From: Beijerinckiaceae bacterium
GTDB lineage: Bacteria; Pseudomonadota; Alphaproteobacteria; Rhizobiales; Beijerinckiaceae
Assembly: GCA_947452455.1 (NCBI GenBank)
Contig: CANGBX010000007.1
Span: forward strand, 1-64,000
Direction of reading: 5' to 3'
Length of the DNA: 64,000 bases
Below the pieces are notes generated by a model. It ran no database searches. It saw only the letters and a list, made by a program, of their open reading frames with translations, and was not told the DNA's origin. Shown here piece by piece: positions 34,624 to 43,733 of this stretch. Both the position numbers and the translations under genes were made by a program. Every line of letters begins with the position of its first letter. Within the stretch, counting starts at the first letter, position 1.

Positions 34624-35565
34624 ATGACGAATCGCAGAAATATTCTGGCGGGTGCTGCCGCTTTGCTGTTTGCTTCTTCACTCGGCGCCTCGGCGCAGGA
34701 TTGGAAAGCCAAATATCCGGAACTGACTTTTGCCATCATTCCGGCTGAAAATGCGACAGGTGTGATCGAGCGCTATACGCCCTTCACGGATTATCTCTCC
34801 AAGCAGCTCGGCGTGAAGGTCAATCTTCGTGTCGCCAATGATTACGCGGCTGTCATTGAAGGCCAGCGCGCTGGCAACATCCATATCGCCAGCTACGGTT
34901 CGGCCTCTTTCGCGCGTGCTCTGATCACGGGCGTCAAGATCGATGCTTTCGGCATTGACGTGAATGCTGACGGCTCCAAGGGCTATTACTCGGTCTTCTA
35001 TGTGAAGAAGGATAGCCCCTTTAAGTCACTCGAAGATCTGAAGGGCAAGAATCTGGGTCTTGTTGATCCGAATTCAACCTCCGGCAATAACGTGCCGCGC
35101 TTCGCACTCGACCAGAAGGGCATCGATCCGGAAGCCTATTTCGGCAAGGTCGTCTACACGGGTAGCCATGAAAATGCAGTGCTTGCACTTGTCCAAGGCA
35201 CGGTCGATGTGGCTGCCAATGCATGGACGGATGATCAGGATTCTTACCTGATGCGCATGATCACCAAAGGCATGCTGAAAAATGCTGATGGGACGCCGAT
35301 GAAATATGAAGACTTCCGCATCATCGTGAAGTCTGATCCGATCCTCAACGGCCCGTTGGCTTATCTCTCCGATATGCCTGCTGATCTGAAGGCCAAGATT
35401 GCAGATGCCTTCTTCAATCTGCGCAAGAACGACAAGGTTGCTGCCGACAAGATTTATGACGGCAAGCTGGACCGCGAAGGTTGGGCTGCAGCCAAGACCG
35501 AAGACTGGAAGCCGGTTGTCGATCTGGTGAAGTTCGTCGACACGCTTCGTCGTAAAAAGTCTTAA
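34624..35565 (+). CDS. phnD: Phosphonate-binding periplasmic protein PhnD
   Basis: A 313-residue PhnD with a signal peptide ending GASAQD. Typical segments are RYTPFTDYLSKQLGVKV, SYGSASFARA and GLVDPNSTSGNNVPRFA. It delivers phosphonates to PhnE. A perfect terminator-like hairpin directly after the gene may keep its level above that of the permeases. Confidence 0.95.
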   Translation: MTNRRNILAGAAALLFASSLGASAQDWKAKYPELTFAIIPAENATGVIERYTPFTDYLSKQLGVKVNLRVANDYAAVIEGQRAGNIHIASYGSASFARALITGVKIDAFGIDVNADGSKGYYSVFYVKKDSPFKSLEDLKGKNLGLVDPNSTSGNNVPRFALDQKGIDPEAYFGKVVYTGSHENAVLALVQGTVDVAANAWTDDQDSYLMRMITKGMLKNADGTPMKYEDFRIIVKSDPILNGPLAYLSDMPADLKAKIADAFFNLRKNDKVAADKIYDGKLDREGWAAAKTEDWKPVVDLVKFVDTLRRKKS

Positions 35566-35575
35566 ATCAGGATCT

Positions 35576-35605
35576 GGCCGGACGCGGCAACGCGTCCGGC
35601 CTTTT
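35576..35605 (+). terminator. Terminator-like hairpin between phnD and phnE
   Basis: GGCCGGACGCG-GCAA-CGCGTCCGGCC is an 11-bp perfect stem followed by TTTTC. It stands inside the phnCDEE operon, so it probably acts as an attenuator or 3' protector that lowers phnE relative to phnD. Confidence 0.7.
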
Positions 35606-35612
35606 CATTCCC

Positions 35613-36485
35613 ATGACAGTTGCCATTCAACATCTTCCTGATCGTCAGCTGGCCCCGTTGCTTCGGGCCTATCGTCAGGCTGTGTTCCAGCGCCGTATCC
35701 GCTTTCTGGTTGGAACGTCGGTGCTTTTCTTCTGCGTGATGTTGGGTGGTTGGTGGGTTGGGTTTGATATCGCCTTGCTGGCGTCAAAGATCGACACATT
35801 TACCAATTATTTCGGGCGCATTTTTACGCTCGACGATGGCAAGCCTGTCCTCAGTGACCCCGTTGAATGGTACTGGGGCTTGATCAAATGGTCGAAGCTT
35901 CTTGGCGAGACTTTGTTGGTCGCCTATACGGGCACGATTCTTGGTGCCGTGATTGCCTTTTTCACCTGCTTTGCTGCCGCCTCAAATCTTGCGGGTGCTA
36001 CAACGCGCTGGGTCGCGCGTCGCTTTCTGGAATTCTGCCGCACAGTGCCGGAGATCGTCTTTGCTTTGATCTTTGTGCTTGCTTACGGGCTTGGCCCCAT
36101 GGCGGGTGTTTTGGCTCTTGCCATCCATACGCTGGGTGCGCTCGGAAAGCTCTATACGGAGATTGTCGAAAATATCGACATGAAGCCGGTTGAAGGAATT
36201 ACCTCAACGGGTGGCTCACGCGCCGAGACAATTTTTTATGCCGTTCTTCCGCAGGTCTGGTCGGGCTTCGCGACTTACACGCTTTTGCGCTTTGAGATCA
36301 ATTTCCGTGGTGCTTCCATCATGGGCTTTGTGGGCGCCGGCGGTATTGGTCAGGAGCTGCTGACGGCTGTTCGCAAATTCTATTATTCAGACGTCAGCGC
36401 GATTTTGGTTATGATTGTCGTGACAGTCTTTGTGCTGGATATTCTCACGGGCCTCGTCCTTAAGCGATTGAACCGGGTGGGCTGA
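35613..36485 (+). CDS. phnE: Phosphonate ABC importer permease PhnE (first)
   Basis: A 290-residue permease with a long hydrophilic N-terminus and several membrane segments. The conserved loop is EGITSTGGSRAETIFYAVLP, followed by NFRGASIMGFVGAGGIGQEL, which is diagnostic for PhnE. It starts eight bases after the attenuator-like hairpin and is two bases from the second permease. Confidence 0.94.
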   Translation: MTVAIQHLPDRQLAPLLRAYRQAVFQRRIRFLVGTSVLFFCVMLGGWWVGFDIALLASKIDTFTNYFGRIFTLDDGKPVLSDPVEWYWGLIKWSKLLGETLLVAYTGTILGAVIAFFTCFAAASNLAGATTRWVARRFLEFCRTVPEIVFALIFVLAYGLGPMAGVLALAIHTLGALGKLYTEIVENIDMKPVEGITSTGGSRAETIFYAVLPQVWSGFATYTLLRFEINFRGASIMGFVGAGGIGQELLTAVRKFYYSDVSAILVMIVVTVFVLDILTGLVLKRLNRVG

Positions 36486-36487
36486 TC

Positions 36488-37336
36488 ATGACGCAGATTT
36501 TTGATCCGTCCCGATTTAGCAGCATTGCCGCGCGTCATCATGAAGTGATGCGCTTGGGCGCGCGCCAGCGCCAGATGATGTTTGCCGGTGCTTTTCTTGG
36601 CGTTCTCTTGCTCGTCTTCGGTTTGATCGAGGCTGATTTTTCGCTGTCTCGCATTATCAATGGAACAGGCAAGCTTGGTGACTTTGCTGTTCTGATGTTT
36701 CCGCCTGAGCCCGGGCCGCTCTTTAAGACCTATCTTCATGCGCTGGGAGAAACTTTGGCGATTGCGCTTTTGGGAACTGTGATTGCAGCTATTCTTGCTT
36801 TCCCCTTCGCGGTTTTGGCTTCGCGCAATGTTTTGCCTTTCTGGTTGACGCGCTTTGTCGTGCGCCGGTCTTTTGATACGATCCGCGGCGTCGACACGCT
36901 GATCTGGGCGCTGATCTGGATCAGTGTTGTGGGGCTGGGGCCTTTTGCGGGCGTGCTCGCCGTTGCCACAGCTGATTTCGCCGCTTTCGGCAAATTGTTC
37001 TCAGAGACGATTGAGACGGCAGATCCCAAGCCTGTTGAGGGTATTCGCTCGACTGGCGGGACGGCAGCGCAGGAATTTCGGTTCGGCATATTGCCGCAAA
37101 TTCTGCCCGTCATTGCGGGGCAGATTCTTTATTATTTCGAATCCAACACACGCTCGGCAACGATCATTGGCATTGTGGGAGCAGGTGGTATCGGCCTACA
37201 TCTGTCCGAGCAAATCCGCACACTGGAATGGCAGCGCGTTGCTTTTCTTGTTCTGATGGTGCTGGCAGTGGTGGCCGTGATCGACTTTATTTCATCACGC
37301 CTGAGAACGGCGATCAGCGGCGCAAAGCCGATCTGA
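36488..37336 (+). CDS. phnE: Phosphonate ABC importer permease PhnE (second)
   Basis: A 282-residue PhnE paralogue. The loop EGIRSTGGTAAQEFRFGILP and the segment NTRSATIIGIVGAGGIGLHL match the first copy. Two phnE genes in tandem are common in rhizobia and imply a heterodimeric channel. It converges on ppk2 with a 15-base gap. Confidence 0.94.
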   Translation: MTQIFDPSRFSSIAARHHEVMRLGARQRQMMFAGAFLGVLLLVFGLIEADFSLSRIINGTGKLGDFAVLMFPPEPGPLFKTYLHALGETLAIALLGTVIAAILAFPFAVLASRNVLPFWLTRFVVRRSFDTIRGVDTLIWALIWISVVGLGPFAGVLAVATADFAAFGKLFSETIETADPKPVEGIRSTGGTAAQEFRFGILPQILPVIAGQILYYFESNTRSATIIGIVGAGGIGLHLSEQIRTLEWQRVAFLVLMVLAVVAVIDFISSRLRTAISGAKPI

Positions 37337-37351
37337 TCGCCTTTATCTTTC

Positions 37352-38275
37352 TCAGTAATTTTCCGGCACGTAGAGTTGTTTCGGGATTGGCGCGCGGTAA
37401 TATTCCGGATTGCGCGTACGGGGCGGCAGTTCCGGCATGTCATGCGTGATTTCTTCGTAAGCAATCTGCTGCAAGAGATGATTGATGCAGTTGAGGCGCG
37501 CCTTTTTCTTGTCGACCGCATTGACGATCCACCAGGGCGCTTCCGGAATATGGGTGCGCTCCAGCATATCTTCTTTGGCCTTTGTATAGGCTTCCCAACG
37601 CGAGCGGGATTGCAGATCCATCGGTGAGAGTTTCCACTGTTTCAGCGGGTCAGTGATGCGCATGATAAAGCGCGCCTGTTGTTCTTCATCCGTGATCGAG
37701 AACCAGTATTTCACCAGCACGATGCCCGAGCGAACCAGCATTTTTTCAAATTCCGGCACGTCGCGGAAGAACTCTTCAACCTGTGGCTCATCAGCAAAGC
37801 CCATGACTCGTTCAACGCCCGCACGATTGTACCAAGAGCGATCGAACATCACCATTTCGCCGGCAGCTGGCAGATGGGCAACGTAACGCTGGAAATACCA
37901 TTGGGTGCGTTCGCGATCATTGGGGGCAGGCAAAGCCACAACGCGCGCGACGCGGGGATTGAGGCGCTGGGTGATGCGCTTGATCACGCCACCTTTGCCA
38001 GCGGCATCGCGTCCCTCGAAGAGAACGACCACTTTCAGTTTTTTGTGCTGAACCCAGTCTTGCAGCTTCACGAGTTCTTTTTGAAGCCGGAGCAGCTCTT
38101 TGAAATAGGTGTGGCGGTCGACATCGGTGCCGGGTTGTTCATGGCGCGTATCGGGATTGATCAGCGCATCAAGGCGCTCGTCATCAATCTCCATTTCCAG
38201 CTCTTCGTCGAGGCCGTCGATAATTTCATTATGCATGCGCGCGAGAATGCTGCGCAGGTCGGTCGGATTGCTCAT
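37352..38275 (-). CDS. ppk2: Polyphosphate kinase 2
   Basis: A 307-residue PPK2, which uses polyphosphate to phosphorylate nucleoside di- or monophosphates, or the reverse. Walker A GRDAAGKGG, the following FQRYVAHLPAAGEMVMFDRS region, and DRSWYNRAGVE are intact, as is the lid arginine-rich segment. One-domain length fits the short PPK2 class. The ATG at 38275 is behind GGGGGC; the longer open frame runs over its PhoB box and is not likely coding. It has its own PhoB-type site, so it belongs to the phosphate-starvation set. Confidence 0.94.
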   Translation of the reverse strand: MSNPTDLRSILARMHNEIIDGLDEELEMEIDDERLDALINPDTRHEQPGTDVDRHTYFKELLRLQKELVKLQDWVQHKKLKVVVLFEGRDAAGKGGVIKRITQRLNPRVARVVALPAPNDRERTQWYFQRYVAHLPAAGEMVMFDRSWYNRAGVERVMGFADEPQVEEFFRDVPEFEKMLVRSGIVLVKYWFSITDEEQQARFIMRITDPLKQWKLSPMDLQSRSRWEAYTKAKEDMLERTHIPEAPWWIVNAVDKKKARLNCINHLLQQIAYEEITHDMPELPPRTRNPEYYRAPIPKQLYVPENY

Positions 38276-38314
38276 GTTTGCCCCCATCAATCGGGGCCAA
38301 AGTGACGGGGGGAT

Positions 38315-38332
38315 GTGACAATCCGGTGAAGA
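38315..38332 (-). promoter_or_regulatory. PhoB box upstream of ppk2
   Basis: Minus strand TCTTCACCGGATTGTCAC: halves TCTTCAC and TTGTCAC are 11 bases apart. It sits in the 58-base gap between the phnF stop and the ppk2 start, so ppk2 likely has its own promoter. Confidence 0.55.
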
Positions 38333-38333
38333 T

Positions 38334-39080
38334 TTAGTCGTTTTCGACGAGGAGTTCGATCCGGTCTGCGCGAAAAGCGGTTTCAACAATCTGCAGGGCT
38401 TGGCCCTCACACGAATCGAGCGATCTGGCGGTCAAAAGCACAGCTTGAGGTTCAGTTTCCAGCAGGTCAGCCTCTTCCAGTGTGGCTAGGCGGGCCGCAA
38501 TCCGTGTGGATTGGCGCTCATAGGCCTCGATGCCATAGGCGCGGAAGGTCTTGGTGAAGGAGCCGTCGCATTCGGCAAGCCTGCGCGGGAGATTAGGGAA
38601 GCGGCTGCAGACCAGATAATGCGTGCTCACCGAGAGGGGAGATTGGCCGGCCTCATTGGCCATGCGGATGCGCCAGAGGGGAGTGCCGGTCGAGACGGCA
38701 AGTTCGCGCCCCAATTCGCCCGAGGCCGTCATCACATCATTGGCGACGATGCGGCTTTCAGCTTCCAGATCGAAGGCTTTGAGGTTTTCGCGGAAGCTCA
38801 CGCGCTTGCCGATGCGATAGGGCAGAGGTGTGCCGGTCGCAAAAGTGCCACGGCCCTGCTGAATGTCGACAAGGCCCAGATCCTGCAAATGACGATAGGC
38901 TTGGCGCACGGTGTGCCGGTGCACGCCATATTGGCGCGCGAGATCTTGTGCGGGGGGCAGGGCATCTCCGGAGGCGTACGAGCCGCGCGTGAGCTCACCC
39001 GCAATTTCATCGGCAATGCGTTTCCAGGTTGTGGATATTTCCTGCCCATCCATCCGGTGCATTTCGTCGCTGTGGCTCAT
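38334..39080 (-). CDS. phnF: Phosphonate-operon GntR-family repressor PhnF
   Basis: A 248-residue HutC/PhnF-type regulator. The GntR winged helix is at about 15-80 (RQYGVHRHTVRQAYRHLQDL, DIQQGRGTFAT) and a UTRA-type ligand domain follows. It is divergent from phnG, the usual arrangement. Likely targets are the GTCTAGAC palindromes at 33772 and 39103. The ATG at 39080 overlaps the PhoB box of phnG; Met7 or Met10 would be alternatives that free the box. Confidence 0.92.
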   Translation of the reverse strand: MSHSDEMHRMDGQEISTTWKRIADEIAGELTRGSYASGDALPPAQDLARQYGVHRHTVRQAYRHLQDLGLVDIQQGRGTFATGTPLPYRIGKRVSFRENLKAFDLEAESRIVANDVMTASGELGRELAVSTGTPLWRIRMANEAGQSPLSVSTHYLVCSRFPNLPRRLAECDGSFTKTFRAYGIEAYERQSTRIAARLATLEEADLLETEPQAVLLTARSLDSCEGQALQIVETAFRADRIELLVEND

Positions 39081-39096
39081 GTCATCACCCCGTCAT
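39079..39096 (+). promoter_or_regulatory. PhoB box upstream of phnG
   Basis: ATGTCATCACCCCGTCAT has two near-perfect half-sites, ATGTCAT and CCGTCAT, 11 bases apart. It is 62 bases before the phnG start and touches the phnF start codon. Further GTCAC-like elements on the other strand (39121-39150) may serve phnF. Confidence 0.65.
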
Positions 39097-39102
39097 GGAA
39101 CA

Positions 39103-39112
39103 TGTCTAGACA
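39103..39112. promoter_or_regulatory. Candidate PhnF operator before phnG
   Basis: TGTCTAGACA is a perfect palindrome with the same core (GTCTAGAC) as the one before phnC. It lies between the PhoB box and phnG, so PhnF would repress the C-P lyase operon and perhaps itself. Confidence 0.6.
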
Positions 39113-39158
39113 AGTCGTACGACAGTTTCGTGATGCAATTTCGTGACACAGGTGGTCC

Positions 39159-39623
39159 GTGGACGATTTCAGGGCGAATGGCGCACAGCAAGAGGCGCGG
39201 GCATTCTGGATGGGTGTGCTGGCACGCGCTTCGTTGAAAGAATTGCGCGCAGCCTTGTCCTTGGCGCAAGTCGAATTGCCGGGCGTCGAGGTCGTAAAAG
39301 CCTCTGAGACAGGCACTTTGATGCTTGAGGCGCGCGCGGGTGGCAGCGGCCAGCGCTTCAATGCGGGCGAAGCCACGATGACACGATGTGTGGTGCGCCA
39401 TGGCGAGACGCTCGGCTTTTCCTATGCGCTGGGACGCGACAAAGACAAGGCCATGCTAGCCGCGACCCTCGATTGCCTTTTGCAGGATGAGGAACGCCGA
39501 GGCCCCGTGATGAGCAAAGTTGTCCAGCCGCTGGCCGATCTGCAGCGACGCAAGCGCGAGACGGAAAGCCGCCGCGCCGCCGCCACAAAAGTTGAATTTT
39601 TCACAATGGTCCGGGGGGATTGA
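39159..39623 (+). CDS. phnG: C-P lyase subunit PhnG
   Basis: A 154-residue PhnG, part of the PhnGHIJ core complex that builds 5-phosphoribosyl 1-phosphonate derivatives from ATP and phosphonate. Family features are WMGVLARASLKELRAAL near the start, VRHGETLGFSYALGRDKDKA, and the C-terminal VEFFTMVRGD. The start is a GTG at 39159 with a weak ribosome site; no in-frame ATG upstream exists. It is the first gene of phnGHIJKLM. Confidence 0.94.
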   Translation: MDDFRANGAQQEARAFWMGVLARASLKELRAALSLAQVELPGVEVVKASETGTLMLEARAGGSGQRFNAGEATMTRCVVRHGETLGFSYALGRDKDKAMLAATLDCLLQDEERRGPVMSKVVQPLADLQRRKRETESRRAAATKVEFFTMVRGD

Positions 39624-40231
39624 TGAACGCGCCCTTCTTGCCCGGTCGTGGATTTCGCGACCCCGTTTTTGGTTCGCAGTCGATGTTTCGCGCCATTCTC
39701 AATGCATTGTCGCGACCAGGAACCGTTGTCGCCATTCCTGAAGTTGGTGTCGAAGGATCGGGGCAAGTCTCGCATGACGTGCTCGCCATTCTTTTGGCGC
39801 TGTGTGATCAGGATACACCTGTCTGGCTGGATGCCGATTTGCGCGGCTCACAAGTAGCGCGCTGGTTGGCATTTCATGGCAATTGCCCGGTGACGGATGA
39901 TCCGGCCAAGGCAAGTTTTGGCCTGTTGCGCGGGCGTTCTGATGATCCCGCGCTCTCGGATTTTGCGCAGGGTGATCCGCGCTATCCGGACCGCTCGACC
40001 ACATTGATCATATTGGCAGATGCACTTTGTGGCGGAGACAAGCTCACGCTTGAAGGACCGGGCATCGAACATCAAATTCGGATTGCGCCAGTGGGTCTGC
40101 CGCAGGGCTTTGTTGAAGCCGCGCGCGACAACCATGCGCTTTATCCGCTCGGGCTCGATTTTCTGCTTGTTGCAGGGCATGCCATGACGGGATTGCCGCG
40201 CACGACACGCATCATGACGGAGGCGCGCTGA
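39623..40231 (+). CDS. phnH: C-P lyase subunit PhnH
   Basis: A 202-residue PhnH. The family start GFRDPVFGSQSMFRAILNAL and the GTVVAIP segment are clear, with DTPVWLDADL following. It overlaps the phnG stop (TGATG) behind a GGGGGG ribosome site. It is part of the core complex with PhnG, PhnI and PhnJ. Confidence 0.94.
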   Translation: MNAPFLPGRGFRDPVFGSQSMFRAILNALSRPGTVVAIPEVGVEGSGQVSHDVLAILLALCDQDTPVWLDADLRGSQVARWLAFHGNCPVTDDPAKASFGLLRGRSDDPALSDFAQGDPRYPDRSTTLIILADALCGGDKLTLEGPGIEHQIRIAPVGLPQGFVEAARDNHALYPLGLDFLLVAGHAMTGLPRTTRIMTEAR

Positions 40232-41346
40232 TGTATGTCGCAGTCAAAGGTGGCGAAAAAGCCATTGCAGCCACGCATGATCTCGTTGCGCAAGCGCGTC
40301 GCGGCAATCCCAATGTTACAGAGATTGGCGTCAAACAAATCCGTGAGCAGATGAAGCTCGCCACAGCGCGCGTCATGAATGAGGGCTCGCTCTATGATGA
40401 GGATTTGGCGGCGCTCGCGCTGAAGCAATCGCAAGGCGATACTGTGGAGGCAGCCTTTTTGATGCGTGCCTATCGCACGACTTTGCCGCGGTTTGGTTCG
40501 TCACAGCCCATCGACACAGGCGCTATGGCGATCCGCCGTCGTATTTCGGCAGCATTCAAAGATTTGCCGGGCGGTCAGGTTTTGGGCCCGACTTATGATT
40601 ACACGCATCGCCTGTTCGACTTTACGCTTGCGGCTGATGGTCATCAGCCCGTGCAAGTGGAAGAGGCTGCGCAACCGCTCGATATCTCCATGCCGCGCGT
40701 CCCCGATATTTTGGGCGATGAAGGTTTGATGGAAGCCGAAGTTGCGCCGCAGGGCGATCCCGCGCCAACCGATATCACGCGTGATCCGGCCGAGTTTCCG
40801 GCTGGGCGCGATACACGCTTGCAAATGCTGGCGCGCGGGGATGAGGGCTTTCTGCTTGGTCTGGCTTATTCCGTGCAGCGCGGCTTTGGCGGCAATCATC
40901 CGTTTGCGGGCGAAATCCGCATGGGTGAAGTGGCTGTTTCTTTCTGTCCGGAAGAGCTCGGATTTGAAATTGAGATTGGCGATATCACGCTGACTGAATG
41001 TCAGATGATCAACCAGTTTACGGGTTCATCTGATGTGCCGCCGCAATTCACACGTGGCTATGGACTTGCCTTTGGACAAAGCGAACGCAAGGCCATGTCT
41101 ATGGCGATTGTCGATCGTGCTTTGAAGTCGCGGGACTTCGGTGAGGGAGCAGCTTTTCCTGCCCAGCAGGAAGAATTCGTTCTCTACCATTGCGACACGA
41201 TTGAAGCCTCTGGCTTTGTCGAACATTTGAAACTGCCGCATTACGTCGATTTCCAAGGAGAGCTCGAACTCATCCGTAAAATCCGTCGCGAGCAGGAGGA
41301 GCGCCGCGCCAAAGCGGCGGCCACACGTGAAGGGGTTGAGGCATGA
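40231..41346 (+). CDS. phnI: C-P lyase subunit PhnI
   Basis: A 371-residue PhnI, the nucleosidase-type subunit that replaces adenine of ATP by the phosphonate. It starts with MYVAVKGGEKAI and carries typical segments QRGFGGNHPFAGEIRMGEV and GYGLAFGQSERKAMSMAIVD. Coupled to phnH (TGATG) and to phnJ (ATGA). Confidence 0.95.
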   Translation: MYVAVKGGEKAIAATHDLVAQARRGNPNVTEIGVKQIREQMKLATARVMNEGSLYDEDLAALALKQSQGDTVEAAFLMRAYRTTLPRFGSSQPIDTGAMAIRRRISAAFKDLPGGQVLGPTYDYTHRLFDFTLAADGHQPVQVEEAAQPLDISMPRVPDILGDEGLMEAEVAPQGDPAPTDITRDPAEFPAGRDTRLQMLARGDEGFLLGLAYSVQRGFGGNHPFAGEIRMGEVAVSFCPEELGFEIEIGDITLTECQMINQFTGSSDVPPQFTRGYGLAFGQSERKAMSMAIVDRALKSRDFGEGAAFPAQQEEFVLYHCDTIEASGFVEHLKLPHYVDFQGELELIRKIRREQEERRAKAAATREGVEA

Positions 41347-42212
41347 GCGCACTCGCGACGGAAGTCGGGCACGATCCCAATTATAATTACGCCTATCTGG
41401 ATGAGCAGACGAAGCGGATGATCCGCCGCGCTTTGTTGAAGGCTGTTGCCATCCCCGGTTATCAAGTGCCCTTCGGTTCGCGTGAAATGCCGCTGGCGCG
41501 CGGGTGGGGGACGGGTGGAATTCAAATCACCGCTTCATTGATCGGTCCGCGCGATTGTCTGAAGGTGATTGATCAGGGCGCGGATGACACGACCAATGCT
41601 GTGTCGATCCGCAATTTCTTTGCGCGTGTGACGGGTGTGGAAACCACCCAAAAAGTGGCGGATGCGACGATCATCCAAACACGCCACCGCATTCCGGAAA
41701 AGCCGCTCAAAGAGGATCAAATCCTCGTCTATCAGGTTCCCCAGCCAGAACCCTTGCGCAAGCTTGAATCGTCGGAAGTCGAGACACGCAATATGCATGC
41801 GTGGGAAGAATACGGGCTGATGCAGGTGCGCCTCTATGAGGATATTGCGCGCTTCGGCCACGTCGTGACGACTTATTCCTATCCGGTTATGGTCAATGAT
41901 CGTTATGTGGCCTCACCGACGCCAATTCCGAAATTCGACAATCCGAAAATGGATCGCATGCCGGCCTTGCAGTTGTTTGGTGCAGGGCGTGAAAAGCGCA
42001 TCTATGCTATACCGCCCTATACGAGCGTGAAGAGCCTCGATTTCGAAGATCATCCTTTCACGGTTCAGAAATGGTCGCAGCCCTGCGCTTTATGCGGTGC
42101 GCGCGATTCCTATCTGGATGAAGTGATTACTGATGATCGCGGCACCCGCATGTTCGTTTGCTCCGATACGGATCATTGCGAGGATCGTCGCGACAAGGGA
42201 GAGGCCGCATGA
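41343..42212 (+). CDS. phnJ: Radical-SAM C-P lyase PhnJ
   Basis: A 289-residue PhnJ, which cleaves the carbon-phosphorus bond to release methane or another alkane. The cluster cysteines are seen as C248, C251 (PCALCGA), C273 and C279 (FVCSDTDHC), the order known for PhnJ. The start YNYAYLDEQTKRMIRRALLK is typical. It is coupled to both neighbours by 4-base overlaps. Confidence 0.96.
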   Translation: MSALATEVGHDPNYNYAYLDEQTKRMIRRALLKAVAIPGYQVPFGSREMPLARGWGTGGIQITASLIGPRDCLKVIDQGADDTTNAVSIRNFFARVTGVETTQKVADATIIQTRHRIPEKPLKEDQILVYQVPQPEPLRKLESSEVETRNMHAWEEYGLMQVRLYEDIARFGHVVTTYSYPVMVNDRYVASPTPIPKFDNPKMDRMPALQLFGAGREKRIYAIPPYTSVKSLDFEDHPFTVQKWSQPCALCGARDSYLDEVITDDRGTRMFVCSDTDHCEDRRDKGEAA

Positions 42213-43018
42213 GTGATGGTCTCGATCTCTTGCGTCAGTCTTTGCAGGTGGCAAGCCATCCGGTGCTTGATGTCTCTGACATCACACGCCTCTATGGCGA
42301 GCGCATTGGCTGCGCGGATGTGACGTTTCGCCTTTGGTCGGGCGAAGTGCTCGGCATTGTCGGGGAATCTGGCTCAGGCAAATCGACCTTGCTGCGTTGC
42401 CTCGCGGGTCTTGATCAGCCAACGGCGGGACGCGTTCTGCTGGATGATCATGGCGCCATGGTTGATCTCCACAATCTGTCGGAGCCACAGCGGCGCGCTT
42501 TGATGCGCCGTGCGCTTGGCATTGTTCACCAAAATCCGCGCGATGGTTTGCGTATGGATGTGTCGGCTGGCGGCAATGTCGGTGAGCGGCTCATGGATCG
42601 TGGTGATCGCCATTATGGAAAAATCCGGATGTCGGCGACTGAATGGTTGCGCCGTGTTGAGATTGACTCCGGCCGCATTGATGATCTGCCGCGTCAATTT
42701 TCGGGCGGGATGCAGCAACGTTTGCAGATTGCACGCGTCTTGGTCAGTGAGCCCAAGCTTGTCTTCATGGATGAGCCGACCGGTGGGCTTGATGTCTCGG
42801 TACAGGCGAAATTGCTTGATCTTCTGCGCTCGCTGGTGCGTGAGCTGAATATTGCAGCTGTCATTGTTACGCATGATCTGGCTGTTGCGCGCCTTCTGAC
42901 AGACCGCCTGATGGTCATGAAAGACGGCTATGTGATCGAACAGGGCCTGACTGATCAGGTGCTCGATGATCCCCAGCATGCCTATACGCAGCTACTTACC
43001 TCTGCCGTTTTGTCTTGA
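42209..43018 (+). CDS. phnK: C-P lyase ABC-type subunit PhnK
   Basis: A 269-residue ABC ATPase-like subunit that binds the C-P lyase core. Walker A GESGSGKST, signature FSGGMQQR and Walker B LVFMDEPTGGLD are complete. The ATG at 42209 overlaps the phnJ stop; the frame upstream is a shadow of phnJ. No membrane partner exists, as expected for PhnK. Confidence 0.94.
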   Translation: MSDGLDLLRQSLQVASHPVLDVSDITRLYGERIGCADVTFRLWSGEVLGIVGESGSGKSTLLRCLAGLDQPTAGRVLLDDHGAMVDLHNLSEPQRRALMRRALGIVHQNPRDGLRMDVSAGGNVGERLMDRGDRHYGKIRMSATEWLRRVEIDSGRIDDLPRQFSGGMQQRLQIARVLVSEPKLVFMDEPTGGLDVSVQAKLLDLLRSLVRELNIAAVIVTHDLAVARLLTDRLMVMKDGYVIEQGLTDQVLDDPQHAYTQLLTSAVLS

Positions 43019-43028
43019 GGGCCACCAC

Positions 43029-43733
43029 ATGAGCGAACTCGTCCGTGTCACGCGCGTCGGCAAAAGCTTCACCCTCCACAATCAGGGCGGTGTTTGCCTG
43101 CCGGTGTTGGGTGGCGTCAGTTTTTCGGTTGCAGCGGGTGAATGTCTTGTCCTGCATGGGCCCTCAGGTGCGGGCAAATCAACTTTGTTGCGATTGCTTT
43201 ATGGCAATTACAAATGCACTGAGGGCAAGATTGAAATCCATCATCAGGGTCGCTGGGTCGATATTGCCTCCGCCGATCCGCGCGATGTTTTGGATGTGCG
43301 CCGTCAAACGCTCTCCTATGTCAGTCAGTTTCTACGCGTGATCCCGCGCGTTTCGGCACTCGATATTGTCAAAGAGCCTTTGGTTACACGCGGCATGGCG
43401 CCTGATCTGGCCTCCAAGCGCGCTGCAGATATGCTGGCACGTCTCAATATTCCCGAGCGTCTATGGTCTCTGGCGCCGGCTACGTTTTCGGGCGGCGAAC
43501 AGCAGCGCGTGAATATTGCGCGCAGCTTCATCTCGGTAACGCCTGTCATGTTGCTCGACGAGCCGACCGCCTCGCTGGATGCGCAGAACCGTGATGTCGT
43601 TATTTCGCTGATCGAAGAGGCGCGCAAAGCGGGTTCAGCTTTGATCGGCATTTTCCATGATGAGCATGTTCGCGAGCGCGCCAGCACACGCCGCATCGAT
43701 ATTCAATCTTTCACTGTCGCAGAGGCCGCATGA
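43029..43733 (+). CDS. phnL: C-P lyase ABC-type subunit PhnL
   Basis: A 234-residue ABC ATPase with Walker A GPSGAGKST, signature FSGGEQQR and Walker B VMLLDEPTASLD. The segment LSYVSQFLRVIPRVSALDIV is typical for PhnL. It starts ten bases after phnK and overlaps phnM by four bases. It acts with PhnK on the C-P lyase core. Confidence 0.94.
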   Translation: MSELVRVTRVGKSFTLHNQGGVCLPVLGGVSFSVAAGECLVLHGPSGAGKSTLLRLLYGNYKCTEGKIEIHHQGRWVDIASADPRDVLDVRRQTLSYVSQFLRVIPRVSALDIVKEPLVTRGMAPDLASKRAADMLARLNIPERLWSLAPATFSGGEQQRVNIARSFISVTPVMLLDEPTASLDAQNRDVVISLIEEARKAGSALIGIFHDEHVRERASTRRIDIQSFTVAEAA

